Source of the DNA: Cristatella mucedo | Taxonomy: Eukaryota > Bryozoa > Phylactolaemata > Cristatellidae | Direction of reading: 5' to 3' | DNA: 64,000 nucleotides | NCBI GenBank assembly: GCA_009760855.2 | Contig: WPIO01000084.1 | Coordinates: 372,501 to 436,500 of the forward strand | Shown: piece by piece, positions 1 to 12,380 of the stretch | How the letters are laid out: the number at the start of each line of letters is the position of its first letter | Numbering within the stretch: position 1 is the first letter of the stretch | Made by a program: the position numbers and the translations under genes | The notes under the pieces: generated by a model | What the model was told of the DNA's origin: nothing | Seen by the model: only the letters and a program-made list of their open reading frames with translations | Databases searched by the model: none

Positions 1-2450
1 TGTGCAGCTAAGACCAGTGTGCAATTGGCCCCTCTCAGAAACTGGGCAAGGTAGGTAGCACAGATAGAAAACTTTTCAGGCATCAAGATTCCCACCAGTC
101 GGATAGCAAAGCGATACAAAAGGCCATTGACCTGATAGATACGGTGGTAGCTTCGTTAAAGGAAAGGATTGCATTGAGAAACTGACGGCAACGATAACTA
201 AACTCTGTTGCTAGGATCACTCAATGCAATACGATTAGTGATTAGCCTGAGTTTGCCTAACCAGGGCTTCGAAGAGCAAGTAAAATCCTCAGCCGGGGAA
301 CCTCCTGGAGCTCCTTACCTTCAAGTGTTAGCGAGCCTTCAAGGTGGCCGCCATCCTGCTCAAGAAAGCCTAGAACAATGCCTCATTTATCAGTCCCGAC
401 ATTCATTTAGACATTATTCACGTGCAGCCTCACTTTACGTACAAAGCCACTCGAAGTTGAACAAGTGGATGCAATTCGACAGTTACTGTGTAATTCTAGA
501 CAATCCACATGACGAGAGCAAGAAGGAACAGAAGGGTAATGCAAACCATTAGCTCAGGTCAGCCCAGTGTGCTTGGCGAGGAAGTCGTCGATCTGAAGCA
601 TTTCGCAAACATCTGTGCTGATACTATGTGTACTGGCATTCTAATAAATCCTGAAAGGGATTGGTCCAGTACTTAAGGTATTCCCTCGACCGAGGTCTGG
701 CTAGGGTCGTGGGCTCGAGCCCCTAGGCATATGCGAAAGCGCCTCAATAGAGATTACGTTCTCTTGCGGTCGTCCAATTGCCATTTATCCCGGATGGGGT
801 GATTGTGGTGAGGCCAATCCGAGCTGTGAGATTAACATCATGCATGCCACTATCTTGCAAATAAAAAAGTTGGCGTACTAAGGCCATTTTTAAGTTCTTT
901 ATCTCCAGATTGCCCTAGTAGGAGCTTCGTTAAAAAATCATTTAGATGTTGTTCTCTTTTTTGAATCGGCTAGTGGCATTATAAATGTGATGATGATGCT
1001 TGCAAGCTTAAATACGAACTGCTCAGTCAGCCAAAAGGGCATCGTCTGGGATAACAGCAAGCAGCGGCTGGTCAAAACAGGTTGCGTCCTTGAAGTGGTA
1101 GACTGCACTGATAATTCCCTCTAGATATCCAGTGGTGGTCGTTTTGGCTTCTACCATATCGTTTAATCCAGTTATTTGAAGGCAGTGAGTACGTTGAAAA
1201 GAGCTGTAGCACGACTGAGCACAAAATCAAAGTAACATCCATGATCAAAAAAATACTTTTTTTCACACTTTGCCTGCTTATAATGGTGGACTTTATATTA
1301 ACTATGCGCTCGAGCTACCGAAAGGGCTGAAAAAGAGGGTTGGATTATTCTTAATGTCATGCAAATTGTCAATCTCACCGTGCAGACACTGATAGAGATG
1401 CGAGTGGCTTGCTAGCTATAGCGATCTGTTAGTAAAGATGCAGAAACTCTGTCACAGTTTATGAGTTTAAGTTTATGAGAGGGACTTGTTTACATGATCT
1501 AATCTATAAATGTGTCCAGTTGGCCTCGTAAACATCAGCAAGCAAATAGTAATTTAAAAAAAACTAATTCGCGGGGAATCGCACAACATAAGATAATGTC
1601 AGAGTAGTATTGTAGGACTGAAAAACTGCCAATGGAGATGCTCCGCCTGGCTGCTTGCACATCCCGTCAGCCACAGCTTTAGGGAATTCAATGTCTGCAA
1701 CATCGCAGAGCTTGCCACCAAAGTCTGCAAGATGGGCTTTTCCAACATTGAGCCCATTCTGTTCCGACAGAAGCTGCACACATTTTCTTGGGAAAATAGA
1801 TGCGCTCGGAACTGAGAAGTTTCGGGTTGCTTCCCGATCGTGCAATTGCAATGGCAAACTTAGGTCAAGCCAAAGCCAGCTATTACTCACTGTACTAGGT
1901 CGTGAGACTTGATCTGACGTTATCAGCATCAAATGCCAAAGCCGAACATGCGTTTGGCTATTACAACTTATTAAGACCGTCATTAATACAAGAATGGGTC
2001 TGAATTTTCGCAATTGTGACGACATCTTCTTTATAATTAAGGAAAAAACTGTTTGGAAATTATGAATGCTGACTTATTCACATGCTTTGATTCTAAGCAC
2101 TGCCATAGGTTTCACATCGAAGAAAGTGCATGCGATTTCCAGTGTTTTGATTATTGTTGGCAGAGCTTGCCCTCAAATGAAAATTCTCGCTCAGCTGATG
2201 ATTGTAATTTTAATATGAAAATATTTTACTTTCGTGCTTCACCCATCACCTAATTTGTATAGCATAAAAGGTGAGTTCTCACGTCTACTGGGAATTGATA
2301 TTTGCTTTTCAGCATCAGTACCGCTTCTCGAATGCAGTTGCTATCATTATCTACTGGTAAGATCACATTTAACCGATTGTGTACTCTTTTTAAAATACCT
2401 CAATTATTATGTATTGTCAAATGACTCCAAACATAGGTCTTTCTGCGATT
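1..2450 (+). repeat. Segmental duplication, copy 0 (3' part; intron 1 of the MS4A-like gene)
   Basis: This stretch aligns collinearly with about 60212-63345 (copy 2) and, up to about base 1915, with 49700-51260 (copy 1). Shared landmarks include CGTCGATCTGAAGCAT (586, 50290, 60774) and GATCACATTTAACCGA (2361 and 63243). Identity is roughly 70-80% by eye with many small indels. In copies 1 and 2 the same sequence follows the first MS4A-like exon by about 1.8 kb once inserted elements are removed. The missing first exon of the gene at 8.4-39.1 kb is therefore predicted about that far upstream of base 1. A SINE-B at 645-772 is specific to this copy. Confidence 0.75.
645..772 (+). mobile_element. 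SINE-B copy (tRNA-derived, LINE-A-like tail)
   Basis: An A-box-like TTGGTCCAGTACTTAAGG at 661 and a B-box-like GGGCTCGAGCCCC at 711 are followed by AGCGCCTCAATAGAGATTAC, the start of the LINE-A 3' hairpin. Copies 1 and 2 of the duplication lack it at the same place. Confidence 0.75.
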
Positions 2451-2561
2451 AAATTATACTCATTTGACGAGACTCGGGTGCTTAAAAAAATGCCTCGACA
2501 GCCACAATAAGTATAAGTCTTTCTTATTTTGATTTAAATATTATTTTTGTTAGTTATATTA

Positions 2562-4470
2562 ATAATAATAATGAATTTAATAAAACACCATAAGAGAACT
2601 CAATCTCTTTCTCGGCACTTTTAATTGCTACAAAGGAAGCACAACCGAATGGCTAGCGGTAGCATGCTCAATAAACAATAAAAATAGCACGGCTAGGGGT
2701 GACATGCACAGGGTCAGCATGCAAGTATGTTTAGTGGCAGCATGCATAGTGTTAGCACGCATATGCAAGTAAGTAAAAGGGGCCCATTAGATGTTGTGAT
2801 AGTTAAATGCGTTTTAGTTTCTTTATAAACGTGGTCAAGTCTGAAGAAGTCATTACACATTTGGCTGAGTTCTAGGCTTTGGGATTATAAGACATAAAGG
2901 CACAGTCTACAAAAGATTTGAGGTTTGTACAAGGTATAGATAAACAATTAGATTACGAAAAACAAGTGGTGCGTCGTGGAGAATATATCTGTTAGGTAGG
3001 CTAGAGCCAAAAAATGAAGGGACCTAAAGTGAGTGGACAAACCTTGACGTCGATGCGTTGCTGGAGTGAAGTCAGTGCAGGGCGGTGAGAATTGATGAGA
3101 TGACACAACTGCATACTAACGACAGCAGGTAACTGCAACTCTCGCGTCAGGCAAGCCTAGCTCCTCAGTTTTGCACCAGCTATGAGCACCTGATTGCACA
3201 GGCCCATAGACCAGCAAACAGTTAGTTACATTAGTCAAGTCTGGATGTTACAAATGCGTGGCCTAATTTTGATATGGTATCTCTGTCTAATGAAGCCCAA
3301 ATTTGAGCAATGTTACGTGGCTGAAAATAGGCAGACTTTACTATAGTCGGCTAAGACAAGGTCACTTAGGAATACGACATTATATTTCGGGAATATTCAA
3401 CAGCAAATATTATGGAAGAACCGATATTGAGAGTTAAACTTCCCAATTTATGAATCCCACTTTGTTTGTCCTTAAAAAGGAAATTTGTTTTATCAACATT
3501 TACTTTGAGAAAGTTTGCTGCCATCTATGTGCTGACGTCATCATTACATGCAGCAAGGAAGTTGAGAAAATGCGACCTGCTGGCGAGCTGGGAGGGATGA
3601 AAGCAAAGGTACAGCTAATTGTCAGCTGCATAGAAGTGAAAGCTTACATTGGGCTTGGCAATCACAGCAGTAAGAGGGAGAGTATAAACCGTGGAAAGGA
3701 CGGGACCAAGCCCAAAAACCTGCTTCAAAATTTTCTGTGGTTAATCGGACGATCTTTCTCCCTTCACATCAATACTCTGGAGTCTTCCCACTGAGATAGG
3801 ACCTGAACCATTGCAATGCACCACCAGTGATGCCTAGGCGAGAGGAGAAGCGCTCAATAATCACTTGATGATCGATAGTATCAATAGCTGCCGAAAGATC
3901 ACGCAAAACAAGCAAAGAGACTCTACTGAGATATTAGGTAATTAAAAGAATTTAAAGCCACTTTTCTAAAGCGACAGAAGAGCCTTTATGGCTCTCACCA
4001 CAGCTTGCAGCGACAATAAAGGATCGCCCAATGCAGGATTCGAACCCACAAACTCGGCACCGAGGTCGTGAAAAGCAACTGCCTTACCTCGTATGCCATT
4101 ACGTTTCTCTGACTATACCCAAGTTTGCATTCCTACGTAGGTCGTTCTAAACCCTACGCAATGGTGAACCAGTGGATTTACTAGCTCTAAAACCAGACTG
4201 GTACTCAACAGCTGGCTGCGAATTTTCAGGGTATAAGCTCAGCTATTTTTCTATGACTGGTTCCAGTGTCTGTGATAGGGATGGTAGAAGCGTTACTAAG
4301 CCGAAGTGGCTCAATTTCTCTCGGTCTAGTTTTGCTTTATTGAGTAGTGGTCTGACTACGGTCATTTTGAAAGGTGCTGGGGCATGACCTTATACTAACG
4401 ACATGTGTACGAAGTTTGGCATGCATGGTAGCAGTAGGTTCAAGCAAAGTAGAAGCCGGACAGTAGAAAT
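2562..4470 (-). mobile_element. LINE-A copy, 5'-truncated, with SINE-A inserted
   Basis: Read on the minus strand it ends in the LINE-A 3' UTR and an (ATT)n tail at 2562-2575. It runs back through the RT C-terminal region and the RT core. Frames are heavily broken. A SINE-A at about 3933-4112 interrupts it between the RT core segments. The 5' end is lost near 4470. Confidence 0.8.
3933..4112 (-). mobile_element. SINE-A copy (tRNA-derived) inside LINE-A
   Basis: On the minus strand it shows a B-box-like GGGTTCGAATCC (complement of 4037-4048) and a decayed A box. The body complement contains GCGACAGAAGAGCC, as in the other copies. The flanking LINE-A sequence resumes after it. Confidence 0.75.
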
Positions 4471-4597
4471 GGAATACAAACATCTATTTATATTCTTTAA
4501 TTGGGATGTAAACTTAATAATGAGGTTACACGTGGCATAATTGAGTTTACATATTTACGCACCGATTTGAATTACTAGATTCTAGAACATATTCTGC

Positions 4598-5650
4598 TTC
4601 TATGTAGATGACACTTAGTTGTAACTGCGCTTGGATTCCTTCCAGCCCTCCAGTCATGACGAATTTTATTAACTCTCTTTCTGCATTTATTGAGGACATC
4701 TCAACATTGACGTCAGAAAACGTTTGACGGATGATAAAACGATCTTTCCAGACAACTGAAAAGCAAAGGTGATTCAGAAATTAAAAACTTAACGGTTCCA
4801 ATTGGCTCTTCCACCATTCTCCAGTTGAATCTGCACGAAATATAGGTGGCCGGTTCAGAAGTGACTTTTCACTAGACTACCATGTCAGCTCTAAGGTCAA
4901 ATCCACCCACTTTCAGGCACATAAGATTCCTAAATTTGAGGTTTATCTAGGCAGGGATACAGCATCTACATTAGTCCACGATTAGGTGACATCCCGTCTA
5001 GACTTGTGCAAGTCGCTGGTTGCTGGTCTACCAACCTGTGTAATCTGGAACTACAGTCAATGGAAAACTCTTCAGCTAAACATTTCTACCATAAGCTTCG
5101 TAGCTACGACTGCGCAAAACATTTTGTCGACCAGCACTGACTCCCAGTCAACCAGCCCTTCAGCCTCTTTAAGGCTCTTTCACTCATTTTGGGCACATTC
5201 ACTGTCTTCTCTAGCCTGCATACTAGCCATACTCCTTCATCAATCTGAGCATCGTACCATCTTCTTTTCTGAATTAAAGCGTTTAGTTACACCTCATACT
5301 AGCCTCACAGAGTTTAAAGACCACGTTTTTAGTTCGCATGCTGCCAAGGCCCGAGACATTTTTTCGACACCACATACCGTGACCTGAAAAAAATTTAATG
5401 AGAAGCTTAGAACGCACTTTTTTATTACTGCATTTTGTGATTCCATGCAATTCGTCCTTTATGTGCTCCTGTTTGCTGAAACTGTGCATGCGATATATGC
5501 CACTAACGATATTTGCATGGTGACCATATGACCATATGCATGCCACTCCTAATCATGTTATGCTTGTGGTCACAAAGAATGCTAGCAGTAAGCATTCAAT
5601 TATGCTTCGTTTTAAGAAAATGTAAAGCGTCTAGAAATATAATAAGTTAT
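4598..5650 (+). mobile_element. LINE-A copy, strongly decayed
   Basis: Traces of the RT catalytic box (TYR-V-D-D followed by T and a stop) occur at about 4601. The CFDPSQPSS-like segment, the C-terminal region and the 3' UTR follow, ending in GTAAAGCGTCTAGAAATATA without a clear tail. Confidence 0.65.
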
Positions 5651-7084
5651 AGAAGTATGTTATAAAAATATATTCATAATATTATTTGCATTAGCACTCT
5701 GTAGAGCTGGTTTTTGTTTATAAAGCTCCAAGTTCGCTTGACATTTTCGTCTTGAACTATGATAGGTGTACAGTATATCTTAATACGAGTTAATACATGA
5801 AATTGATAACTACACCTACAATATTCCAGTTAGGTAAGCTTTGTTTAACCCAAATACAGCTGGAATATCTTGCGGGAAAATTATGTCTTGTTAATCTTTA
5901 TTGAACTCGTCTAGGTGATAAAACAAGAGCAAAGTCCAATAATAGGACTGATTAATGGTATGTCAATGCGTATCGTCTAACTGTATAAGACTGGAAGAGC
6001 TGCATCTTCAGTTCGAGAGGGATTTTTCGAGTTGAGAAGTAACGGGATAGCATTTATGCTACTTTGGCAAAAGCCACATGCTATCAGGTTGAAAATCGCA
6101 GTTGGCGATTCGCTAAATATCATTGTTCACTAAGATATTCCAAATTCCATGTAACTTTATCCATTATACCCAGCCCAGGAATAAACGTTTACTGCATATC
6201 ATAAAAGGTCTTTGCCTCAGTAAGAAAGCCTTTTTAGTCGTCAGAAACGCATTGCAGCTCAGTAAAAAATAGGATTGCATCTGATGATCTTAGGAATAAT
6301 GCATGTGAAGGCAATGGGCAATACACTCTTTAATCATGATCTTCGCACTCAAACTGGTGAACCTGTCTGAGCTAATGCTATCGGAAATATATTAAACAAT
6401 GAGCCACTTCGTCAAGTGATGTAACGGATCCGTGGCTGTAATTCCACAAAGTTACGACGACTCAGTGTGAATTTCTGCAGGAGACTTTCTGTAGCTTTTC
6501 CAATCAATCTCAATCAATTTCTCAAGTGGCTCACAAGTCAGTAGCACCAAGACGCACAATTCTTGAAGTATAGAAACTAATGATTTGGGGCACAAACATA
6601 TTCGTGATCTTTAATTGCAAAAAATGTTGTAGCGGTTAATACGAGGAAAAAATAAAACTTCTCCACATACGTATGTCACTATTTGGCTACAATTTACTCA
6701 AACTATAACAAATGAAAAATACAGGTGCGTCTAAGATGCAATTTGCTCTTTACAAAAATACAGATGAAGTTATTGTTAGTATGCTACCAGTAATGTGCAG
6801 TAAAGTATTAGCTAGTGCAATTTAAAATACATTTAGCCATCCTGCTGTTACTAGGAGTTTAATATCCTTAGGCGGCACTTACAGCACTTTACACAGCTTT
6901 CGACAAATGAAGGCAACCCTTTAACTTTAGCAATACCTGACTGGACATTTTTGAGTGTATACATAATTCAAGTAACTTTAATAATTCAAGTAACTAAAAA
7001 TTTAAGAACACGGCAACAATGTAGAGCCCTCGTAAACTAAGATACACATGTTCAATTCATAGACATAACGAATCCATATCCATA
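5651..7084. other. Gene-free intron sequence, nothing recognised
   Basis: This is AT-rich sequence inside intron 1 of the MS4A-like gene, with no supported coding frame. A short tandem duplication of ATAATTCAAGTAACT occurs at about 6961-6996. Confidence 0.5.
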
Positions 7085-8060
7085 GCCCACAAGCAGAAGT
7101 CTATAACTTATGCTGACGATACCATGCCGTATTTGTCATCCAAACCGTCTGAATCTGTTGCACCATCTACTAAACTGAATGCTAGCCTTGCCGAAATTTT
7201 ACCCCGGATGTCGGAAAATTTCTTGAAACTAAAAGACGATAAAACTGAACTGCTGCTCATAGGACACCCTAAGCGTGTTGCAGGATACGAAGGCTTTGAT
7301 CTTCGCATAGGTAATTCTGTCGTGCGACCATCACAGTGTTCTCGAAATTTAGCCGTAGTTTCGACAGCTACTTTGTACCCCAAGCTTCATTCTGAAGATT
7401 GCTCCTACAGCTAGACAAAACGTCCGATCCCTAATAAGGAGCTGTCTACCACAGTGGCCTGCAAAATTAGCTCCAAGGTTCAGTCCATGCTTGATTACTT
7501 TTATCCCTTTTGGCTGGACTACCAAAAAAGTAACTAGGCCACTGCAGCGGGCTATACATTTGGCTGAAAGGATAGGTTTTCATTTCCAAATGTTTGAATA
7601 TGTGTCTCCTTTGCTAAAAGAGCTAGGATGGCTGCCTGCCTGTTGGTCAACGGATACAGAGCAAAGTTCTTATGCTGGTCCACAAGGCCAGTGACGGCAT
7701 GGATCCTCCATACCTTGCTGAGCTGCTGCGAAAGTTTTAGTATACTTGCGCCCTCAGGACCATGTGGAACTCACTGTCGGATTTTTAGGCAGCAACAACT
7801 ATTCTCCTGCTGTCGACTATGGCAATCTGTTCCAGCCATCATAAACTGCCATGTATCCATGTACTCGCAGCCTAAACTGCTCTCCTGCCTCTGCTATGGT
7901 TCCAACTATCTCTTTGTTGAGCGAGATGAAGTCTGTTGGCTACGGAATGCGTACCGAAAGCCACTTAGGCTGCGAGTGTGCCATACAAAAATCTCCTGCC
8001 TACAGCTACATAGTCATTGTGGCTTTGTGGAGTTACAAATGGAGAGATATATATAAATGA
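7085..8060 (+). mobile_element. LINE-B copy, 5'-truncated
   Basis: It starts at the RT catalytic box (TATGCTGACGAT, YADD, at 7109), continues through ENFLKLKDDKTELLLIGHPK, and runs in shifted frames to the C-terminal LRVCHTKIS region and the GTTACAAATGGAGAGATAT end. Several frameshifts break it. Confidence 0.85.
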
Positions 8061-8428
8061 CTGACAGCGTCTGAGGATTAAAGGCATCAAACGTATGAAA
8101 GGCACCAAGGCAAAGAACGGGACCTCGAAAAACTCTCTCGACGATTTGAGTAGGTTTTCACAGCCAGTAGAAACAAAGCTAAGTAGGGATAAGGCGTAAA
8201 ACAATACTTGGTCTTAACCCCCAGAGAAAAAAATCCTTGAGCTCAACTCATTGCCTACTACGCGATTCAGGCTTTTATACCGCCAATCATGAGTTACGAT
8301 GTGACTTGGTTACTGTGGTTCTAATTTAAGAAAGCAATTAATATTCATTCAATCCTAATCTGGATAATCTATCCTGCTGAAGTTTCAGTGCATGGTTGTT
8401 AACTGAACCAGGTATTACTATATTTTAG

Positions 8429-8546
8429 GTTGTCTGTCCTGCAGATAATACTTGGTGCAGTTGCCATGATTGATCAAGTTGCCCTGATCCTAATGGAAAA
8501 GCTAGGCTTTGAATTTGTTTCATCAGGCTTATGGTGTGGGGCTATG
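8429..8546 (+). CDS. MS4A-like gene, exon with TM1 (second coding exon)
   Basis: The exon follows a TATTTTAG acceptor and ends at ATG|GTAAGT. One base completes a split codon, then 39 codons follow. The translation begins LSVLQIILGAVAM and runs to SSGLWCGAM, giving TM1, a short loop and the start of TM2. An LxxLQIxxG start of TM1 is typical of MS4A/CD20-like proteins. A second possible acceptor (CCTGCAG) lies at 8441-8444 and would start the exon at 8445 in phase 0, dropping LSVLQ. I prefer 8429 because its phase matches the phase-2 donor of the paralogous first exons at 47.9 and 57.6 kb, and because LSVLQ fits the family. Intron LINE-B debris ends about 370 bases upstream. Confidence 0.88.
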
Positions 8547-9682
8547 GTAAGTTTTTCGATATCACGATTACATTCTAGTTGGCGAAGCACACCAAGCTAT
8601 TCAAACTGAGTCTTCTCTTAGCAATGTAATCCTAAGAAAATTTAGTTACATGAAGTAAGAAAACTTTTCCTTGATAATAAATCTTCTTCTCAAAATTTAG
8701 GATAAAATTGATAACCCAGCTAAGATGTAAACGATGAATTAAACGGAAGCAATATAAGGCAGTCAACTTATGTCTATTAAATTTCAAAACCTAAATTAAT
8801 TGTTTTAATCTCTCTTTTATTATTGATTAGAAATATCCTTAACTCAGAGTACTTGTTTTAAAACGTAAATCAGACAATAGAACTTGCTTCTGCACACTGA
8901 ATTACATTAGACGATGCACCAAAGCAAGAATTAATTATAGCTGTCTTTAAAAACATGCAACGGTACCTTTTTTAAATTGCTGCAATCGTATATGATATTC
9001 ACAAAGGTTCTTTCCGGTACAAAGGTATACTGAATCCTGATCCTTCTTGACTTCTGCAACTAACTGCTTGCTGGTATACCAGCTTGTGCAATAACGTGCT
9101 TACAGCTGGTAAAAATCTGCAGCTAGGCTTGTCTGTAGTAGTGAGCTTCATAGTTGCCAAATCGCACAACATCTCGCCGAGCTGGTTTCTAGTCAAGTAA
9201 TGAATTGAGTTCAAGGTTTTGTCACTCTCCCTGGTTCCTTTATTCTTTGGGTTCATCCTACTTATCGGAGCTATTGCCCCACCACACTAAGCATCATATC
9301 ATTCGCTTTTCGGAATCTCCTTGTTTGGCTTTACGGTCGTCCGTCGCTTATCGTGGTTAATCAGTTTCAGACTCTGCCGCTATAAGTGAATTTTAGTGAA
9401 GTACGATTTTGCATTTATAAATTGAATATTTCGTAACTAGAGCTTAGGAAACCTGTTCACGACCATCTAATTTGGTTTTTACACTAGTAAAGCCTTCTGG
9501 ACACGAAATAACACCTTTTAAGTCACCATTACATCCGTATTACCCAAAATATTAGACAAAGTAAGGGATAATAAGACAGATTAGATGGTACAGATATCAT
9601 AATATTATTAGTGTAAATTAAAATTACATGCACGCAGTTTTTACGCATGACCTCTAGTTTATGAAATTGGTGCAATTTTTTC
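8547..9682. other. Intron sequence, mostly unrecognised
   Basis: This is AT-rich sequence at the start of the second visible intron. A weak LINE-A-like C-terminal trace on the + strand (about 9050-9320, with motifs resembling AKHHIIRFSESP in broken frames) may be a very old copy. Nothing else was identified. Confidence 0.35.
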
Positions 9683-10170
9683 GATAATAATAATAATAAT
9701 AATAATAATAATGTACTTGATAAAGCGCCCGCAGAGAACTTAATCTCTTTCTAGGCACTTTAAATTTGCTGCAAAGGGAAACTCCATTGAATAGTGAGTA
9801 ATATCATACTTGATAAACAACATGAATAACATAGTTAAGGGTGACATTCACAGGGTCAGCATGCAAATGAGGTTAGTGGCAGCATGCACAGCGGCAGCAC
9901 GCATAAGCACATGAAGGACGAATGACAGGGACCCACCAAATGCTGTCCTAAATAAGTGTGTTTTTAAGTTCCTTTTAAATGTGGTCAGGTCAGGGGATGT
10001 TCTGACGCAGGTCGGGAGGGAGTTCCAAGCTTTGGGATCATACGAACTAAATGCATGGTCTCCAAAGGATTTGAGGTTTGTACGAGGTATTTCTAGACTG
10101 CTGGATTCCGAAAAGCGGGTGTTACGATGCTTGGCTTGATGAGGGAGTATGTCGGACAGTGATAAAGAGG
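9683..10170 (-). mobile_element. LINE-A copy, 3' end
   Basis: An (ATT)n tail (complement of 9683-9713) is followed on the minus strand by the 3' hairpin, the 3' UTR and the RT C-terminal SSYDPKAWNSLPTCV. The 5' truncation falls near 10170. Confidence 0.88.
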
Positions 10171-10391
10171 TATACTTCACGGCAATGAAAAGCAAGGTTA
10201 CTGCTCTTGATGAGGCTGCACCTAACGTTGAACGATTTATGGGATGCTCGAATACGTATGCCAACGCGTACGTACAGTAATTTCAATTTTAATTGTGCTG
10301 CAGGGATATGTAAATGAATCAGACAACCAAGCGCGAACTGTATCATTTTAACCATCCCGATTAACTTTTTAATGAATATATACTTCGTATG

Positions 10392-10392
<1 letters not shown>

Positions 10393-10466
<74 letters not shown>

Positions 10467-10521
10467 ACAAACGCTCACGCACACACGCACACACACACCC
10501 ACACACATACACACAAACACT

Positions 10522-10590
<69 letters not shown>

Positions 10591-10592
10591 TT
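10393..10592. repeat. (CA)n/(TA)n microsatellite
   Basis: About 200 bases of near-perfect CA repeat with a few ACGC interruptions end in a short TA run. All long frames across it are low-complexity artefacts. Confidence 0.97.
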
Positions 10593-10689
10593 ATACATAT
10601 AATAGATATTTGAGAAAAAACGGGATAGAGTGACACAGCAAAAGTTGAACCGTGAAGTGGCGAGGAATAGCAGTACCTTGTACTAACAT

Positions 10690-11045
10690 CAAATCCTAGG
10701 GAGTAGAAAGCCTGGAACTCACTCCGACTTGTCACGACAATGTCTTGACTTGACGACATTTATAAAGAAACTAAAAAGGCGTATATTTATCACAAAATTT
10801 AGTGGACCCTTTTGGTTTGACCTTTATGTACTTACATGTGCGACGCTTTTTGTGCTGCCACTAGCCACACTTGCATTCTGACCCTGTGCATATCGCCCCT
10901 AACCATGTTATTATCGTTACTGATTGAGCATACTACCACTAGCAATTAGATCTTGCTTCCTATGCAGCAAACGTATAGTGCCTAGAAAGAGATTGAGTTC
11001 TCTGAGGGCGCATTACCATTATTATAATTATTCTTATTATTTTAA
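10690..11045 (+). mobile_element. LINE-A copy, 3' end
   Basis: It covers the AWNSL region, then the 3' UTR with GCTGCCACTAGCCACAC, the hairpin GTGCCTAGAAAGAGATTGAG and an imperfect ATT tail. Confidence 0.8.
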
Positions 11046-12020
11046 CCTAAGAACCTGCCTTTCTATAGTCTATGGATGCTGAAGTGAGTGGTTTGCTGTA
11101 TAGCACAATTGGTTTACTAGCTGACTCTTAAGCATAATTTGCAAAAAATGCACGGTGTCATATTTATGATTTGAAATAACATTAGTAAAATGCTTTGTGC
11201 AATGCATGATCATTTCAATTCTTCATGCAATGAGCCCTCGTTTCCAAATCATCGAATAAATGTTAAGTGCGAGCCTTAAGTTGGAATTTGATTGCAAGGT
11301 TAGCACACATTTTCTTTTAAGGAAACGTTATTGTGAAAACCTAAGCGAAAGAGTTGCTCAAGTACATACTTATCATAGACCTAAATAAGAATACAATTGT
11401 ACATTGTAATTTGAATATAATCCACGTATTTATCACAAAAATGAAGCTCTTAGTGTTAGTGCATATATTCAGGAAAAACACTCAAAGACAGACCAGTACT
11501 TATGTTGAAAGGCCAGGATCGAATTCATAGAATATCTACTAGCATACATTTGCAGGATATATCATTCTCTAATGTAATTTTCACGAAATTAACGTTGTGA
11601 CCGTGTAAAAGTCAATGTACACTTGGAGATTATTTTCAGCATAACAGTGTAATTGGCAACTAACATTACGCATTCCTCTAATGATGAGTAACCTAAACAG
11701 AAGCATCAATAGGGGAGACTCACATTACTCAAAGTCTTTGCAGATGGTAAAAAAGAGGAAGTGAACACTAAAAGTCCGATTCATTGCCACTGATGGCCCG
11801 ATCACTCAGACAGAGGATCTTTGAATTCACTTTGGTAATTGACAGTGAGCAATTGATTCTTACACGAAAGTGGTGTGATGTGATATCTCTGCAATGACCA
11901 CTGACCAGATGAGCTGCTCAAGATAGAATTAACTTCCGGCAAATAAGGGCACGAGACTTGAGTCCAGAAACAGGGAAGAATCGCAGCAACCTGGAAAATA
12001 TCTTATGTATGAATGGGAAA
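11046..12020. other. Intron sequence, nothing recognised
   Basis: This is AT-rich sequence without a supported frame, RNA gene or clear repeat. Confidence 0.45.
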
Positions 12021-12029
12021 AAATGAGAA

Positions 12030-12380
12030 GCAGGACGGCTTTAATTTCTTTCAAATACTATTGAAATGTGGAGGACCTAACGTTAGTCGATAGTGACTTT
12101 CAATCTACAGGGTAAGATTTACTAAATGCGCGGTCACTAAAGGACTTCAAAATAATTAACTGTGTAGCTAAAAGGCTTTTTCTGTATCGTAGTGGGTTTT
12201 TATAATAAATAGGTTGATAATTACGTGAACCTGATAAATTGACCAGAAAAGAGACATAAGGGATCTATGACTGCGTGATGCAACTTTGAAGTCCGCACAG
12301 TACTACGTACAAGTTTTGTCACCGACTCTACACGTCTTATGGCACTGAGCGGAAGACTTAAATGCTATAAGTGATATAAT
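12030..12380 (-). mobile_element. Old diverged LINE-A-like fragment
   Basis: Segments such as ACTAAATGCGCGGTCACTAA and AGACATAAGGGATC parallel the minus-strand LINE-A C-terminal region (ACTAAATGCACGGTCTCCAA, GAATGAAGGGACC), at much lower identity than the other copies. Confidence 0.5.

Noticed and set aside
208-552. 114-codon + strand frame in the duplicated intron
   Set aside because: It is not open in the homologous sequence at 49.9-50.2 kb or 60.4-60.7 kb and has no splice or family support.
3450-3794. 114-codon + strand frame
   Set aside because: It is antisense to the RT region of a minus-strand LINE-A copy.
8521-8546. Claudin-like GLWC motif in the TM1/TM2 exon
   Set aside because: In claudins the motif lies in a long first extracellular loop with a second Cys. 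Here it sits at the start of TM2 with no long loop and no second Cys. The tetraspanin CCG motif is also absent from loop 2.
10122-10759. Cys-Val and Thr-His frames, and the similar ones at 45839 and 54697
   Set aside because: They are translations of CA/TG repeats, without coding support.
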